Counted from the stretch's first letter, positions 38,838-48,731 are shown. The stretch is DNA of 64,000 nt from Caballeronia jiangsuensis (GCA_000648925.1 JFHF01000013.1:1-64000); one strand, 5' to 3'. A program made the numbers and translations. The notes: generated by a model not told the origin, from the sequence alone.

Positions 38838-39614
38838 ATGGAACGTCTGAACCTTGCCACCAATGCCGCCGCTAACCAAACCGAATCGGCGGTTCGCCCA
38901 ACTCTCACGGTCGTGCCCGCACTTCAGAAAAGCGAGCGCATGCCGTTTACTATCCGTATCGTCAAAGACGATGCTGGATTGCAAAAAGCCGTGAGCATCA
39001 GACGTTCGGCCTATGGGCGGCATCTGCCCGAATTCGCCGACAAGATGACGATCGAGCCTTCGGACTGGGATCGTGGCACGGCTGTACTTCTGGCGGAATC
39101 GAAGCTGGACGGCGCGCCGCTCGGCACCATGCGCATTCAGACCAATGCGTACGGTCCGCTCGCGGTCGAGCAGTCGGTGCGTCTGCCCGACCATCTGGCG
39201 ACGAGCCGCCTCGCGGAAGCGACGCGTCTCGGCGTCGCGGGCGGGATGGTGGGCCGCGTAGTCAAGGTGGCGTTGTGCAAGGCGCTTTGGATGTTCTGCG
39301 AACTGCACGGGATCGATTACATGGTGATTACGGCGCGTACGCCGCTGGATCGGGAGTATGAGGCGATGCTCTTCAAGGATGTTTTCGGCGTAAATGAATT
39401 CCTGCCGATGTCGCATGTGGGCGGATTGCCGCATCGCGTATTGGCAAAAGACGTCGCCGCGGCACGTCAGCGCTGGGAAGAAGCCCGTCATCCGCTCTTC
39501 AATTACATGGTGCACACGCATCACCCGGATATCGATTTGCATTCTGTAGATTTATCTTTTGACTGGGAACCGGTACGATGCCCGGAAGCCCCGTTGATGG
39601 CTTACGGCAGGTGA
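38838..39614 (+). CDS. FeeM-like N-acyl amino acid synthase/GNAT-fold protein
   Basis: 258 residues, cytoplasmic. An N-terminal unstructured stretch of about 35 residues is followed by a GNAT-like fold: MPFTIRIVKDDAGLQKAVSIRRSAYGRHLPEFADKM, TAVLLAESKLDGAPLGTMRIQTN, then SRLAEATRLGVAGGMVGRVVKVALCKALWMFCELHGIDYMVITARTPLDREYEAMLFKDVF. This pattern is that of the FeeM catalytic core, related to acyl-homoserine-lactone synthases, which joins an acyl chain from acyl carrier protein to an amino acid. Product unknown. It sits 156 bases before a large c-di-GMP enzyme gene in the same direction, so a shared signalling role is possible. Confidence 0.6.
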   Translation: MERLNLATNAAANQTESAVRPTLTVVPALQKSERMPFTIRIVKDDAGLQKAVSIRRSAYGRHLPEFADKMTIEPSDWDRGTAVLLAESKLDGAPLGTMRIQTNAYGPLAVEQSVRLPDHLATSRLAEATRLGVAGGMVGRVVKVALCKALWMFCELHGIDYMVITARTPLDREYEAMLFKDVFGVNEFLPMSHVGGLPHRVLAKDVAAARQRWEEARHPLFNYMVHTHHPDIDLHSVDLSFDWEPVRCPEAPLMAYGR

Positions 39615-39652
39615 AAAAGGCACGATCGTATTCAGGAAGGTAAAAGCGAATA

Positions 39653-39720
39653 ACCGGATCGCAAAGCGATCCGGTAGGCCAAAAAGCGGCGGCGCACGGG
39701 GTTCTTCGGGCTCCGCCGCT
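39653..39720. terminator. Two tandem hairpins between the FeeM-like and GGDEF-EAL genes
   Basis: The first has perfect 10-base arms ACCGGATCGC (39653-39662) and GCGATCCGGT (39666-39675) with an AAA loop. The second has arms AGCGGCGG (39685-39692) and CCGCCGCT (39713-39720); a T5 tract follows it only on the minus strand. They could attenuate read-through from the synthase gene. Confidence 0.4.
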
Positions 39721-39770
39721 GTCTGCGCCGGCGTATTTCGCGCTGGGCGCAAACGGGGGTTTTTCCAGGT

Positions 39771-42740
39771 ATGGCGTCGGTTATTCCAGCTTCCTTATCG
39801 AGATTCAGACGCACGGGCTCGTGGATCGACGACGCGCTGTATGCAGTCGCCGTTTACGCCGTGCCGATTCTGATTTTGCTCGGTACGATCGCGACGCTCT
39901 ATTTCCTGCCGCGCCAATATGAAACGCGCGGCGCGGTTCCGCTCGCACTTCACGTCGTCGCCGATAAAAGCGGCAACATGACGCCCGCCGATGCGCTCGA
40001 CGCGCTGCAAGGCGCGGCGCCCGTTTCCCGTTACAGCACACGTCTTTCCGAAAAGCCGGTCTGGTTCAGTTTCACGACGCCGAGCATGAGCGCGGAATCG
40101 TCGACGGTCGTCGAATTGCCGTCCCGTCATGCGCAAACGCTTGCCTGCTGGAACGCGAAAACGCTCGCGCCGCTCGGCCAGGCGGATCGCGAAGGCGTGA
40201 CCGGCGAAATGCGCGTGGTGAAGGCCGGCTTCTCCATTCAGGTCGGCCGTATCAAACAGGCCGAGAATATTCTGTGCCGCGGCACGTTTTCCGGTCCCGC
40301 GCAAATCAATGCCTACGCGTGGGAATGGCAGGGCTTGCGTAATTCGGCGCTCGACTTTCAGGAAAGTTCGGGGCTGATTGCCGGCGGTTTGCTGACGCTC
40401 GCGGTGTTCGTCTTCGTCACGGCGCTCATCAATCACGAATGGACCTACGTGATTTTCGCCGTGTGGCTCGTCGGCAATCTGCGCCTGTGCGCGAACGCGA
40501 TGGGCTGGGACATGCAATGGCTCGGCCGCGTGCTGCCGTCGGACTTCATGCAGCCGTTGCGGCAATTCACCTTTGCCGCCTATTACCTGCTGACGGCCGC
40601 GCTATTCCAGCAGCTTTTCCGGCGCGAGTTGCGCGTGGTCGGTTATCGCTGGCTGCTGCGCGTGATCCAGTATGTCGGCATCGTGCTGCTCGCGGCCGCG
40701 TTCGCGCTGCCGTATGCGCTGTTTATTCCGACACTGTGGATCATCGCGGGCTTCGGCATCTGCGTGCTGCTGTTTTTTCTCGCGCGGCTCGTATGGATGG
40801 CGCGCTCGCGCACCGTGCTCTGGTATGTCGCATCGCTTGGCGTGGTGCTGTTCTCGACATTCTCTGAAGTGCTCGGCGCGGCCTTCGGGCTTAAGGTACT
40901 CGTCGGCGGCGTGAATACGGTGATGGCCGCGCTGTCGTCGAGCATGATGGCGGCTTTCGCGATCGCCGAGCAGATGCGCGCCGAACGCGATTTCCGCCGC
41001 CAGGCGCAGATGGAATTGCGCAATACCTACGAAGTCACGCCGATCGGCCTCTTCACGCTCGACGCCGACGGTCACTTCGTGCGCGCCAATCCCGCGTTGC
41101 GCGCGATGCTCGATCTGCAAAAGACCGACTACAAGGTGCGGCACTGGAACGACTATTTCGAGGCCGGCGCGTGGGGCGCATTGCAGGCGCTGGCGTCGAA
41201 GGGCAGCGACGGCGAACTCGAAATGGGCGGCTCGCCCGAGCGCGGCACCGGCGAGCGGCGTTATCTGTTGAAGGCGATCCGCTCGAACGGATGGATCGAA
41301 GGCTCGCTGCAGGACACGACGGAGCGCTCGAAGGCCGTCGAGCGGCTGCGCTTTCTCGCGGAACACGATTCGCTGACCGGTTCGCTGAATCGCCGCGGCG
41401 TCGAGAAGGCGATCTCCGCGCAGAGCGAAGAGACGCTGCCGTGGGCGCTGGCTTATGTCGATCTCGACCGCTTCAAGCTCGTCAACGATCTCTTCGGCCA
41501 TCGCAGCGGCGACGAAGTACTGCGCCAGGTCGCGGCGCGCACGCGGGCGCATTTCGCGCGCAGCTACCCGGTCGGGCGTATCGGCGGCGACGAGTTCGTC
41601 TGCGTGATGCACGACACGTCGATCGAAGACGCCATCGCGCAATGTCGCGAGCTCATTTCCATTCTGTCCGACGCGCCGTATCAGGTCGGCAATCGCGCGT
41701 TCCAGGTGAAGGCGTCGATCGGTCTCGTCGAATGCTCGCAGGGCGTGCGCGTGCAGGACGCGCTTTCCCACGCGGATCGCGCGTGCCGCGAAGCGAAGAA
41801 GGTCGCGCATACGCATCTCGTCACGTATCGCAAGGGCGCGGCGGCGTTCGAGGAGCGCGCGGAAGAACTGAAGCTCGTCGAGACGCTCGGGCGCAATCGC
41901 CTGCCGCCGGGTCTTTTCCTCGTGATGCAGCCGATCATGTCGCTGTCCGCGCCGACCGAATCGCTCAACTTCGAAGTCCTGTTGCGCATGCGCGCACCCG
42001 ACGGCGCGACGCTGCCCGCGGGCAAGGTGATCGTCGCGGCGGAGGAATCGGGCAATATCGCGGCGATCGATCGCTGGGTCATTTCGACGCTGCTCGACTG
42101 GATCGAGGTGCATCAGCAGCAACTCGGCAACACGCAGTTCATCTGCGTGAATCTCTCGGGCGGCTCGCTCAACGACGAGCAGTTCATGGAGGACATCTTC
42201 GCGCTCTTCGCGGCTCATCAGTCGATCGTGCACTACCTGTGTCTGGAGATCACGGAAAGCGTCGCGCTGCACGATCTGGAGAACACGCAGCGCTTCATCG
42301 CGCGCGTGCACGACATGGGCGGCAAGATCGCGCTCGACGACTTCGGCGCGGGCTACACGTCGTTCAAATATCTGAAGGCGCTATCCGCCGATGCGCTGAA
42401 GATCGACGGCGAGTTCGTGCGCTCGATGTGCGCGCATCCGGCCGATATCGCGATCGTCGAGGCGATCGTCGCGCTCGCACGCAATCTCGGCATGCGCAGC
42501 GTCGCGGAATGGGTGGAGGACGTCGATACCTTGCGCGCGTTGCAGGAGATCGGCGTGGACTACGTGCAGGGCTTCCTGGTCGCGCGGCCGCAGGACAGCT
42601 CGGCGATTCTCGCGGCGAGTTCGGCCGCGAGCTTCGTGAAGGATCCGGAAGTGATCAGTTTCGTCGAAGGTCTTTCGGAGCCGGTTCAGGCGACCGTGTT
42701 CGACTACGATTGGCACGCGCGCGCCTCGGGCACGCACTGA
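39771..42740 (+). CDS. Membrane PAS-GGDEF-EAL c-di-GMP enzyme
   Basis: 989 residues. A first membrane segment (about 23-45), a periplasmic domain (about 46-200) and a block of seven segments (about 205-400) resemble a 7TMR-DISM sensor. A PAS domain (about 420-530) is followed by GGDEF (motif GRIGGDEFV near 605) and EAL (FEVLLRM near 733, with EVL in place of EAL, plus NLSGG, LEITES, DDFGAGYTSF, LKIDGEFV). No RxxD inhibitory site lies ahead of GGDEF. Both activities could be real: cyclase and phosphodiesterase. ATG 39771 has only a weak AGGT. It follows the FeeM-like gene. Confidence 0.88.
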   Translation: MASVIPASLSRFRRTGSWIDDALYAVAVYAVPILILLGTIATLYFLPRQYETRGAVPLALHVVADKSGNMTPADALDALQGAAPVSRYSTRLSEKPVWFSFTTPSMSAESSTVVELPSRHAQTLACWNAKTLAPLGQADREGVTGEMRVVKAGFSIQVGRIKQAENILCRGTFSGPAQINAYAWEWQGLRNSALDFQESSGLIAGGLLTLAVFVFVTALINHEWTYVIFAVWLVGNLRLCANAMGWDMQWLGRVLPSDFMQPLRQFTFAAYYLLTAALFQQLFRRELRVVGYRWLLRVIQYVGIVLLAAAFALPYALFIPTLWIIAGFGICVLLFFLARLVWMARSRTVLWYVASLGVVLFSTFSEVLGAAFGLKVLVGGVNTVMAALSSSMMAAFAIAEQMRAERDFRRQAQMELRNTYEVTPIGLFTLDADGHFVRANPALRAMLDLQKTDYKVRHWNDYFEAGAWGALQALASKGSDGELEMGGSPERGTGERRYLLKAIRSNGWIEGSLQDTTERSKAVERLRFLAEHDSLTGSLNRRGVEKAISAQSEETLPWALAYVDLDRFKLVNDLFGHRSGDEVLRQVAARTRAHFARSYPVGRIGGDEFVCVMHDTSIEDAIAQCRELISILSDAPYQVGNRAFQVKASIGLVECSQGVRVQDALSHADRACREAKKVAHTHLVTYRKGAAAFEERAEELKLVETLGRNRLPPGLFLVMQPIMSLSAPTESLNFEVLLRMRAPDGATLPAGKVIVAAEESGNIAAIDRWVISTLLDWIEVHQQQLGNTQFICVNLSGGSLNDEQFMEDIFALFAAHQSIVHYLCLEITESVALHDLENTQRFIARVHDMGGKIALDDFGAGYTSFKYLKALSADALKIDGEFVRSMCAHPADIAIVEAIVALARNLGMRSVAEWVEDVDTLRALQEIGVDYVQGFLVARPQDSSAILAASSAASFVKDPEVISFVEGLSEPVQATVFDYDWHARASGTH

Positions 42741-42752
42741 GCACGGCGCGGC

Positions 42753-42962
42753 TCAGACCGTCTTCATCTCGCTCAACACCTTCGCCGCCGCAATCGGGAT
42801 GCGCGTGTCGTCCCATTGCGCGAGCCACTGAATCTCCTTGCGCGTGAAATACCCGGCGTGATTGCGCAGCGCGAACTGCAGCGAATCGACGATGTGATCG
42901 CGAATGATCTGCGGCGCGTTCTCGTCCTTGACGATCGCGTGGAGGGCTTCGAGTGTGCTCAT
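42753..42962 (-). CDS. Small hypothetical protein
   Basis: 69 residues from ATG 42962 (MSTLEALHAIVKDENAPQIIRDHIVDSLQFAL). Predicted helical and soluble with a central FTRKEIQWLAQWDDTR. It converges on the c-di-GMP gene. No family recognised. Confidence 0.55.
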   Translation of the reverse strand: MSTLEALHAIVKDENAPQIIRDHIVDSLQFALRNHAGYFTRKEIQWLAQWDDTRIPIAAAKVLSEMKTV

Positions 42963-43173
42963 GTGTGTTTGTCGGTGATGACGGTTCCCGTCGAACATAA
43001 CCGACTAAAAATCGCGACAAAAATCGACCTGCATCGCCGCGCGGGGCAAGGAAAGGCGCTTGCTAAAATCGTCCCGGATGTCTTTACTAAATAAAAACAC
43101 TGGATTTAATCGAACGGGGACGAACACATGATCGATGTACGGCGCGCCCGAGCGTCCCGAGAGGCCCGCGACG

Positions 43174-44397
43174 ATGTCTGAGCGGCCCGCGCGCAAAGCC
43201 TCGGCGCATTCCGTCGGCTCGAATCAGCTCGGCATGCGCCAGTTCAACGAGCGCATCGTGCTGCAGGCGATCCGGCTTCACGGCGCGTTGCCCAAGGCCG
43301 ATATCGCGCGCATGACGCGCCTGTCGATGCAGACGGTTTCGATGATCGTCGATCATCTTATCGAGGATGGACTCCTCGCGAAGGAGCCGCGTTCGCGCGT
43401 GCGCGGACGCATCGGTCAGCCGTCGGTGCCGATCTCGCTGCGCGCGGACGGCGCGTTTTCCATCGGCGTGAAAGTGGGACGGCGCAGTCTCGACGTGCTG
43501 TCGATGGACTTCGCCGGCAACGTGCGCACGCGCGAGACGCTCGAATATCCGTATCCCGATCCGCACACGCTCTTTCCCGCGCTGGAAGAGCGGCTCGCGC
43601 GCGTGGTCGGCGCGCTCGGCGACGGCGCGCGGAAGATCGCGGGAGTCGGCGTCGCGGCGCCGTTGTGGCTCGGCGGCTGGCGCGACTTCTTCGACACGCC
43701 GCCCGATGCGCTCGCGGCGTGGGACGACATCGACATCCGCGAACGCATCGAAGCGATGACCGCGCTGCCCGTGGAATTCGCGAAAGACACGACGGCCGCG
43801 TGCGCCGCCGAGCTCGTGATGGGTCAGGGACGCGGGCTGCGCAACTTTCTGTATGTGTTCATCGGCACGTTCATCGGCGGTGGGCTCGTGATCGACGGTC
43901 GCCTGCACGCGGGGCCGGGCGGCAACGCGGGCGCCATCGGCTCATTGCCGCTGATGAAACGCGGCAAGGGGCAACGCGCGGGGCAATTGCTCGATACGGC
44001 GTCGGTGTATGTGCTGGAGAAGGCGTTCGTTGCGGCGGGCGCACCGGCCGCCGCCGCGCACGACGAGCGCGCGTGCTCGCCGGCGTTGCGCGAACTATCG
44101 GACGCGTGGATGCGCGAGACGTGTCCCGCGATCGCGACGGGCATCGCAGCGTCGGCCGCGCTGCTCGATCTCGAAGCCGTGGTGATCGACGGCGAGATCG
44201 ACCGGACCTTGCTGCGCGAGGTCATCGGCCGCACCGATGACGCGCTCGCCGCGTTCGACTGGCAGGGCATGACGCGCCCGCGTCTCGTCGAAGGGCAGAT
44301 CGGCCCCGACGCCCGCGCGATGGGCGGCGCGATCCTGCCGCTTTATGCGCATTTCGCGCCGAAGCACGAGCTTTTCCTCAAGCCGCTCGAAACCTGA
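43174..44397 (+). CDS. ROK-family transcriptional regulator
   Basis: 407 residues. An N-terminal winged helix (NERIVLQAIRLHGALPKADIARMTRLSMQTVSMIVDHLIEDGLLAKEPRSR) is fused to a ROK sugar-kinase-like domain with KVGRRSLDVLSMDFAGNV, GVGVAAPLWLGG, TTAACAAELVMGQGRGLRNFLYVFIGTFIGGGLVIDG and HAGPGGNAGAIG. The usual ROK zinc Cys cluster is not seen, so it is a ligand-binding regulator rather than a kinase. ATG 43174 has GAGG a few bases before; the frame is open to 43135. No sugar genes are adjacent, so the target is unknown. Confidence 0.85.
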   Translation: MSERPARKASAHSVGSNQLGMRQFNERIVLQAIRLHGALPKADIARMTRLSMQTVSMIVDHLIEDGLLAKEPRSRVRGRIGQPSVPISLRADGAFSIGVKVGRRSLDVLSMDFAGNVRTRETLEYPYPDPHTLFPALEERLARVVGALGDGARKIAGVGVAAPLWLGGWRDFFDTPPDALAAWDDIDIRERIEAMTALPVEFAKDTTAACAAELVMGQGRGLRNFLYVFIGTFIGGGLVIDGRLHAGPGGNAGAIGSLPLMKRGKGQRAGQLLDTASVYVLEKAFVAAGAPAAAAHDERACSPALRELSDAWMRETCPAIATGIAASAALLDLEAVVIDGEIDRTLLREVIGRTDDALAAFDWQGMTRPRLVEGQIGPDARAMGGAILPLYAHFAPKHELFLKPLET

Positions 44398-44399
44398 GT

Positions 44400-45026
44400 T
44401 CAGTCCAGCGAGAGCCGCGCGGCGAACGCGAGCAGCGCGGCGGAAAACGTCCAGCGCTGCACGGTCTGCGCTTTCGGATGACGGCGCAGCCAGCCGGAAA
44501 TCCGCACCGCGCCCGCCGCCAGCGCGAGGTCGAACATGACGCCGACCGCGACCAGCACCACGCCCAGTTCCAGCACCTGCGACCAGACCGGACCGGACTC
44601 CGGCCGCACGAATTGCGGGAGCAGCACGGAGCAGAACAGCAGCGCCTTCGGATTGAGAATGCTGCTCAGAATGCCCTTGGCGTAAGCCGAACGCAGCGTG
44701 GATGCGGCGGCCTGACCGGGCGTCGCGTCGAGGCCGAATGCGGGCGAGCGGAAAATCTGGATCGCCACATAAGAGAGATACAGGCCGCCCGCGATGCGCA
44801 CGCCATCGTAGAGCCACGGCGCGCTGCGCAAGAGCGCGGCGACGCCGAGCGCCGACAGCGTCACATGCGTCGCCCGCGCGGTGGCGAGCCCGGCGGCGAC
44901 GGCGAGACCGTGTCGGAAACCGCGCGAGCCGCTCGTCTGCAGCACGAGCGCCATGTCCGGTCCCGGCAGCGCATAAACGACCGCCAGCGCGCCGATGAAA
45001 ACCCAAAGTAAGTGTGCCGAGACCAT
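44400..45026 (-). CDS. LysE/RhtB-family amino acid exporter
   Basis: 208 residues, about six membrane segments. The N-terminal signature LWVFIGALAVVYALPGPDMALVLQTSGSRGFRHGLAVAAGLATA is that of LysE/RhtB exporters. It is divergent from an Lrp/AsnC-family gene, the usual pairing for amino-acid efflux. Substrate not predicted. Confidence 0.85.
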   Translation of the reverse strand: MVSAHLLWVFIGALAVVYALPGPDMALVLQTSGSRGFRHGLAVAAGLATARATHVTLSALGVAALLRSAPWLYDGVRIAGGLYLSYVAIQIFRSPAFGLDATPGQAAASTLRSAYAKGILSSILNPKALLFCSVLLPQFVRPESGPVWSQVLELGVVLVAVGVMFDLALAAGAVRISGWLRRHPKAQTVQRWTFSAALLAFAARLSLD

Positions 45027-45155
45027 GATTCGCTCCTGTTTCGATGGCTACATCGTGCCATTTCGGATGGAGCGTTTTCTGGCCTTTTTCATCAGTTTCA
45101 TCTTATGGATTGCGGCTTTCCCCTAGAATAAATTGAAAATGAAGAGGAAAGCGCC

Positions 45156-45620
45156 ATGACCGAAATCGATCGAATCGACCGCGCGATGCTCGTCGCGCTA
45201 CAGCAGGACGGACGCATGTCCGTCGCGAAACTCGCCGAGCGCGTCGGCCTGAGCGAGACGCCGTGCGCACGCCGGCTCAAGCGCCTCGAAAGCGATGGCT
45301 ATATCGAAGGCTATCGCGCGGTGCTGTCGCGCAAGGCGCTGGAACTGGGCGTCGTCGCCTTCGCGCAGGTGCGCTTCAGCGTGCACGATCGCGCGCTGTC
45401 GGATCGCTTCGAACGCGAAATTCAGGGCATTCCACGCATCGTGTCGTGTCACAACATTTCGGGCACGGCGGATTATCTTCTTCAGATCGTCGCGCGCGAT
45501 CTCGACGAATACGGCGTCTTCATGCGCGACGTCCTGCGCACCTTGCCGGGCGTGACGGCCGTGGAATCGATGCTCTCGCTGCGGGAACTCAAACGCGACG
45601 GCGGTCTGCCCGTACCGTGA
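45156..45620 (+). CDS. Lrp/AsnC-family regulator
   Basis: 154 residues: HTH IDRIDRAMLVALQQDGRMSVAKLAERVGLSETPCARRLKRLESDGYI and a C-terminal RAM domain (GVVAFAQVRFSVHDRALSDRFEREIQGIPRIVSCHNISGTADYLLQIVARDLDEYGVFMRDVLRTLPGVTAVESMLSL). It is divergent from a LysE exporter gene, so it likely controls it in response to an amino acid. A HutC-like box begins four bases after its stop. Confidence 0.9.
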   Translation: MTEIDRIDRAMLVALQQDGRMSVAKLAERVGLSETPCARRLKRLESDGYIEGYRAVLSRKALELGVVAFAQVRFSVHDRALSDRFEREIQGIPRIVSCHNISGTADYLLQIVARDLDEYGVFMRDVLRTLPGVTAVESMLSLRELKRDGGLPVP

Positions 45621-45623
45621 CGA

Positions 45624-45635
45624 TTGTCTATACAA
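45624..45635. promoter_or_regulatory. HutC-like box 1
   Basis: TTGTCTATACAA differs by one base from the perfect palindrome at 45689-45700. It lies directly after the Lrp gene and 142 bases upstream of hutU. HutC of Pseudomonas and relatives binds TGTATATACA-type sites. Confidence 0.6.
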
Positions 45636-45688
45636 GGATGACGCAAGAGCCACGCGACGGCTTCGGGATTCCCCTAATACACCCTAAG

Positions 45689-45700
45689 TTGTATATACAA
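45689..45700. promoter_or_regulatory. HutC-like box 2
   Basis: TTGTATATACAA is a perfect 12-base palindrome matching the known HutC operator core TGTATATACA. It is 77 bases upstream of the hutU GTG start and so can repress the hutUI promoter; urocanate would relieve it. Confidence 0.75.
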
Positions 45701-45776
45701 GAACATGAGGACCATTCGACGCGAGCTATCGCTCGTGTCCTTCGACTCTCTCTTTTCTTGATGCGCAGGAGCATTC

Positions 45777-47450
45777 GTGACTTCATCTTCCCGTTTTCGC
45801 GACACCGAGATCCGCGCGCCGCGCGGCACGCAACTCAACGCCAAGAGCTGGCTGACCGAAGCGCCGCTGCGCATGCTGATGAACAATCTCGACCCCGAAG
45901 TGGCCGAGAATCCGAAGGAGCTGGTCGTATACGGCGGCATCGGCCGGGCGGCGCGCGACTGGGCGTGCTACGACAAGATCGTCGAGACGCTGAAACGCCT
46001 CGAAGCCGACGAGACGCTGCTCGTCCAGTCGGGCAAGCCGGTCGGCGTGTTCAAGACGCATGAAAACGCGCCGCGTGTCCTCATCGCGAATTCGAATCTC
46101 GTGCCGCACTGGGCGAACTGGGAGCACTTCAACGAGCTCGACGCGAAGGGCCTCGCGATGTACGGGCAGATGACGGCCGGTAGCTGGATCTATATCGGCA
46201 GCCAGGGCATCGTGCAGGGCACGTATGAGACCTTCGTCGAAGCCGGACGCCAGCATTACGGCGGCGAACTCAAGGGCCGCTGGGTGCTCACCGCCGGTCT
46301 CGGCGGCATGGGCGGCGCGCAGCCGCTCGCGGCGACGCTCGCGGGCGCGTGCTCGCTGAATATCGAATGTCAGCAGAGCCGCATCGATTTCCGTCTGAAG
46401 ACGCGTTACGTCGACGAACAGGCGACCGATCTCGACGACGCCCTCGCGCGCATCCAGCGCTATACGTCGGAAGGCCGCGCGATTTCCATCGCGTTGTGCG
46501 CGAACGCGGCGGACGTGCTGCCGGAGCTCGTGCGCCGCGGCGTGCGTCCCGACATGGTCACCGATCAGACGAGCGCGCACGATCCGCTCAACGGCTATCT
46601 GCCGAAAGGCTGGACCTGGGCGCAATACCGCGACCGCGCGCAAAGCGATCCGGCGGGCACGGTGAAGGCCGCGAAGCAATCGATGGCCGAGCACGTTCGC
46701 GCGATGCTCGCGTTTCGCGAACAGGGCGTGCCGACGTTCGACTACGGCAACAATATCCGCCAGATGGCCAAGGAAGAGGGCGTCGACAACGCGTTCGATT
46801 TTCCGGGCTTCGTGCCGGCCTATATCCGTCCGCTCTTTTGCCGCGGCGTCGGGCCGTTCCGCTGGGCCGCGCTCTCGGGCGATCCGGAAGATATCTACAA
46901 GACCGACGCAAAGGTGAAGGAGCTCATCGCCGACGACGAGCATCTGCATCGGTGGCTCGACATGGCGCGCGAGCGCATCAGCTTTCAGGGCCTGCCGGCG
47001 CGCATCTGCTGGGTCGGGCTCGGCCTGCGCGCGAAGCTCGGCCTCGCGTTCAACGAGATGGTGCGCAACGGCGAGTTGTCGGCGCCGGTCGTGATCGGCC
47101 GCGATCATCTCGATTCCGGCTCGGTCGCGAGTCCGAACCGCGAAACCGAAGCGATGCAGGACGGCTCGGACGCGGTGTCCGACTGGCCGCTCCTGAACGC
47201 GCTCCTGAACACGGCGAGCGGCGCGACGTGGGTATCGATTCACCACGGCGGCGGCGTCGGCATGGGCTTCTCGCAGCATTCGGGCGTGGTGATCGTGTGC
47301 GACGGCAGCCACGAAGCCGATGCACGCATCGCACGCGTGCTGAACAACGATCCGGCGACGGGCGTCATGCGTCACGCCGATGCGGGTTACGACATCGCGA
47401 TCGAATGCGCGCGCGAGCAGGGCCTCGATCTGCCGATGATCACGCGATGA
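45777..47450 (+). CDS. hutU: Urocanate hydratase
   Basis: 557 residues, NAD+-containing enzyme converting urocanate to imidazolonepropionate. Family parts include [92 protein letters not shown] and [27 protein letters not shown] [20 protein letters not shown] with the catalytic Cys/Asp region near the end. Start is GTG 45777 with AGGAG at 45767-45771. It overlaps hutI by four bases (ATGA). Confidence 0.95.
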   Translation: MTSSSRFRDTEIRAPRGTQLNAKSWLTEAPLRMLMNNLDPEVAENPKELVVYGGIGRAARDWACYDKIVETLKRLEADETLLVQSGKPVGVFKTHENAPRVLIANSNLVPHWANWEHFNELDAKGLAMYGQMTAGSWIYIGSQGIVQGTYETFVEAGRQHYGGELKGRWVLTAGLGGMGGAQPLAATLAGACSLNIECQQSRIDFRLKTRYVDEQATDLDDALARIQRYTSEGRAISIALCANAADVLPELVRRGVRPDMVTDQTSAHDPLNGYLPKGWTWAQYRDRAQSDPAGTVKAAKQSMAEHVRAMLAFREQGVPTFDYGNNIRQMAKEEGVDNAFDFPGFVPAYIRPLFCRGVGPFRWAALSGDPEDIYKTDAKVKELIADDEHLHRWLDMARERISFQGLPARICWVGLGLRAKLGLAFNEMVRNGELSAPVVIGRDHLDSGSVASPNRETEAMQDGSDAVSDWPLLNALLNTASGATWVSIHHGGGVGMGFSQHSGVVIVCDGSHEADARIARVLNNDPATGVMRHADAGYDIAIECAREQGLDLPMITR

Positions 47451-48667
47451 AAACGCTTTGGCACCACTGCCACGCCGCAACGATGGTCGGAGGCAAGTAT
47501 TCGATCATCGAAGACGCGGCGATCCTGACCGACGGCGCGCGCATCGAATGGATCGGGCCGCGCGCGGCGGCGCCGGAGATCGGCGACGGCGAGCGTGTCG
47601 ATCTCGAAGGCGCGTGGGTGACGCCGGGCCTGATCGATTGCCACACGCATCTCGTCTTCGGCGGCGATCGGAGCGGCGAGTTCGAAGAGCGGCTCGAAGG
47701 CGTGAGCTACGCGGAGATCGCGGCGCGTGGCGGCGGCATCGCGAGCACCGTGCGCGCGACGCGCGAAGCCAGCGGAGAGGCGTTGTTCGAAGCCGCGAAA
47801 CAACGCGCGCTCGGCATGATGCGTGAGGGCGTCACCGCGCTCGAAGTGAAATCCGGCTACGGGCTCGATCTCGCCAACGAACGCAAGATGCTCGCCGTGG
47901 CGCGGCGTCTCGGCGATGCGCTGCCGCTCACCGTGCGCGCGACCTGCCTCGCCGCCCATGCGTTGCCGCCCGAATATGCGAATCGCGCGGATGACTACAT
48001 CGCCTATATCTGCGATGAGATGCTGCCCGCGCTCGTCGAAGAAGGTTTCGTCGATGCCGTCGATGCGTTTTGCGAGCACATCGCGTTTTCGACGCAGCAA
48101 GTGGAGCGTGTGTTTCGATGCGCGCGCGATCTCGAAGTGCCCGTGAAGCTGCACGCCGAGCAGTTGTCGTCCTTGCATGGATCGTCGCTTGCGGCGCGCT
48201 ATCGGGCGCTGTCGGCGGATCATCTCGAGTACATGACCGAGGACGACGCCATCGCGATGGCGCAGTCCGGCACCGTCGCCGTGCTCCTGCCGGGCGCGTT
48301 CTACATGTTGCGCGAAACGCAGTTGCCGCCCATCGATGCGCTGCGGCGGCATCGCGTGCCGATCGCGCTCGCGAGCGATCTGAACCCCGGCACGTCGCCG
48401 GCGCTTTCATTGCGCATGATGCTCAACATGGGATGCACGCTGTTTCGCATGACGCCGGAAGAAGCGCTCGCCGGCGTGACGATCCATGCGGCGAGCGCGC
48501 TCGGATTGCAATCGACGCACGGTTCGCTCGAAGCAGGAAAGGCTGCGGATTTTGTCGCCTGGCGAATCGGCAGGCCTGCCGAGCTTTCGTACTGGCTCGG
48601 TGGCTCGTTGCCGAATCGCGTCGTGCGTGGCGGGGCAGAGATCGATTTCGAGCGCATCGCACGATAA
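47447..48667 (+). CDS. hutI: Imidazolonepropionase
   Basis: 406 residues, zinc-dependent amidohydrolase opening imidazolonepropionate to formiminoglutamate. The metal HxH is in [13 protein letters not shown], the substrate Tyr/Arg region in [13 protein letters not shown] and [10 protein letters not shown], further metal His in [16 protein letters not shown] and Asp in [13 protein letters not shown]. The start ATG at 47447 overlaps the hutU stop (ATGA), so translation is coupled. A hairpin follows. Confidence 0.95.
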   Translation: MKTLWHHCHAATMVGGKYSIIEDAAILTDGARIEWIGPRAAAPEIGDGERVDLEGAWVTPGLIDCHTHLVFGGDRSGEFEERLEGVSYAEIAARGGGIASTVRATREASGEALFEAAKQRALGMMREGVTALEVKSGYGLDLANERKMLAVARRLGDALPLTVRATCLAAHALPPEYANRADDYIAYICDEMLPALVEEGFVDAVDAFCEHIAFSTQQVERVFRCARDLEVPVKLHAEQLSSLHGSSLAARYRALSADHLEYMTEDDAIAMAQSGTVAVLLPGAFYMLRETQLPPIDALRRHRVPIALASDLNPGTSPALSLRMMLNMGCTLFRMTPEEALAGVTIHAASALGLQSTHGSLEAGKAADFVAWRIGRPAELSYWLGGSLPNRVVRGGAEIDFERIAR

Positions 48668-48671
48668 ACAA

Positions 48672-48701
48672 AACGCCTCGTCCGGGTTCGGACGAGGCGT
48701 T
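48672..48701 (-). terminator. Hairpin between hutI and the GlsB-like gene
   Basis: Arms AACGCCTCGTCCG (48672-48684) and CGGACGAGGCGTT (48689-48701) form a 13-base perfect stem. The T-rich tract (TTTTGTTTAT) follows on the minus strand, so it mainly terminates the leftward gene and may act for both. Confidence 0.8.
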
Positions 48702-48731
48702 GCGCAAATAAAGAAACGGTGAAGCGTGGCG

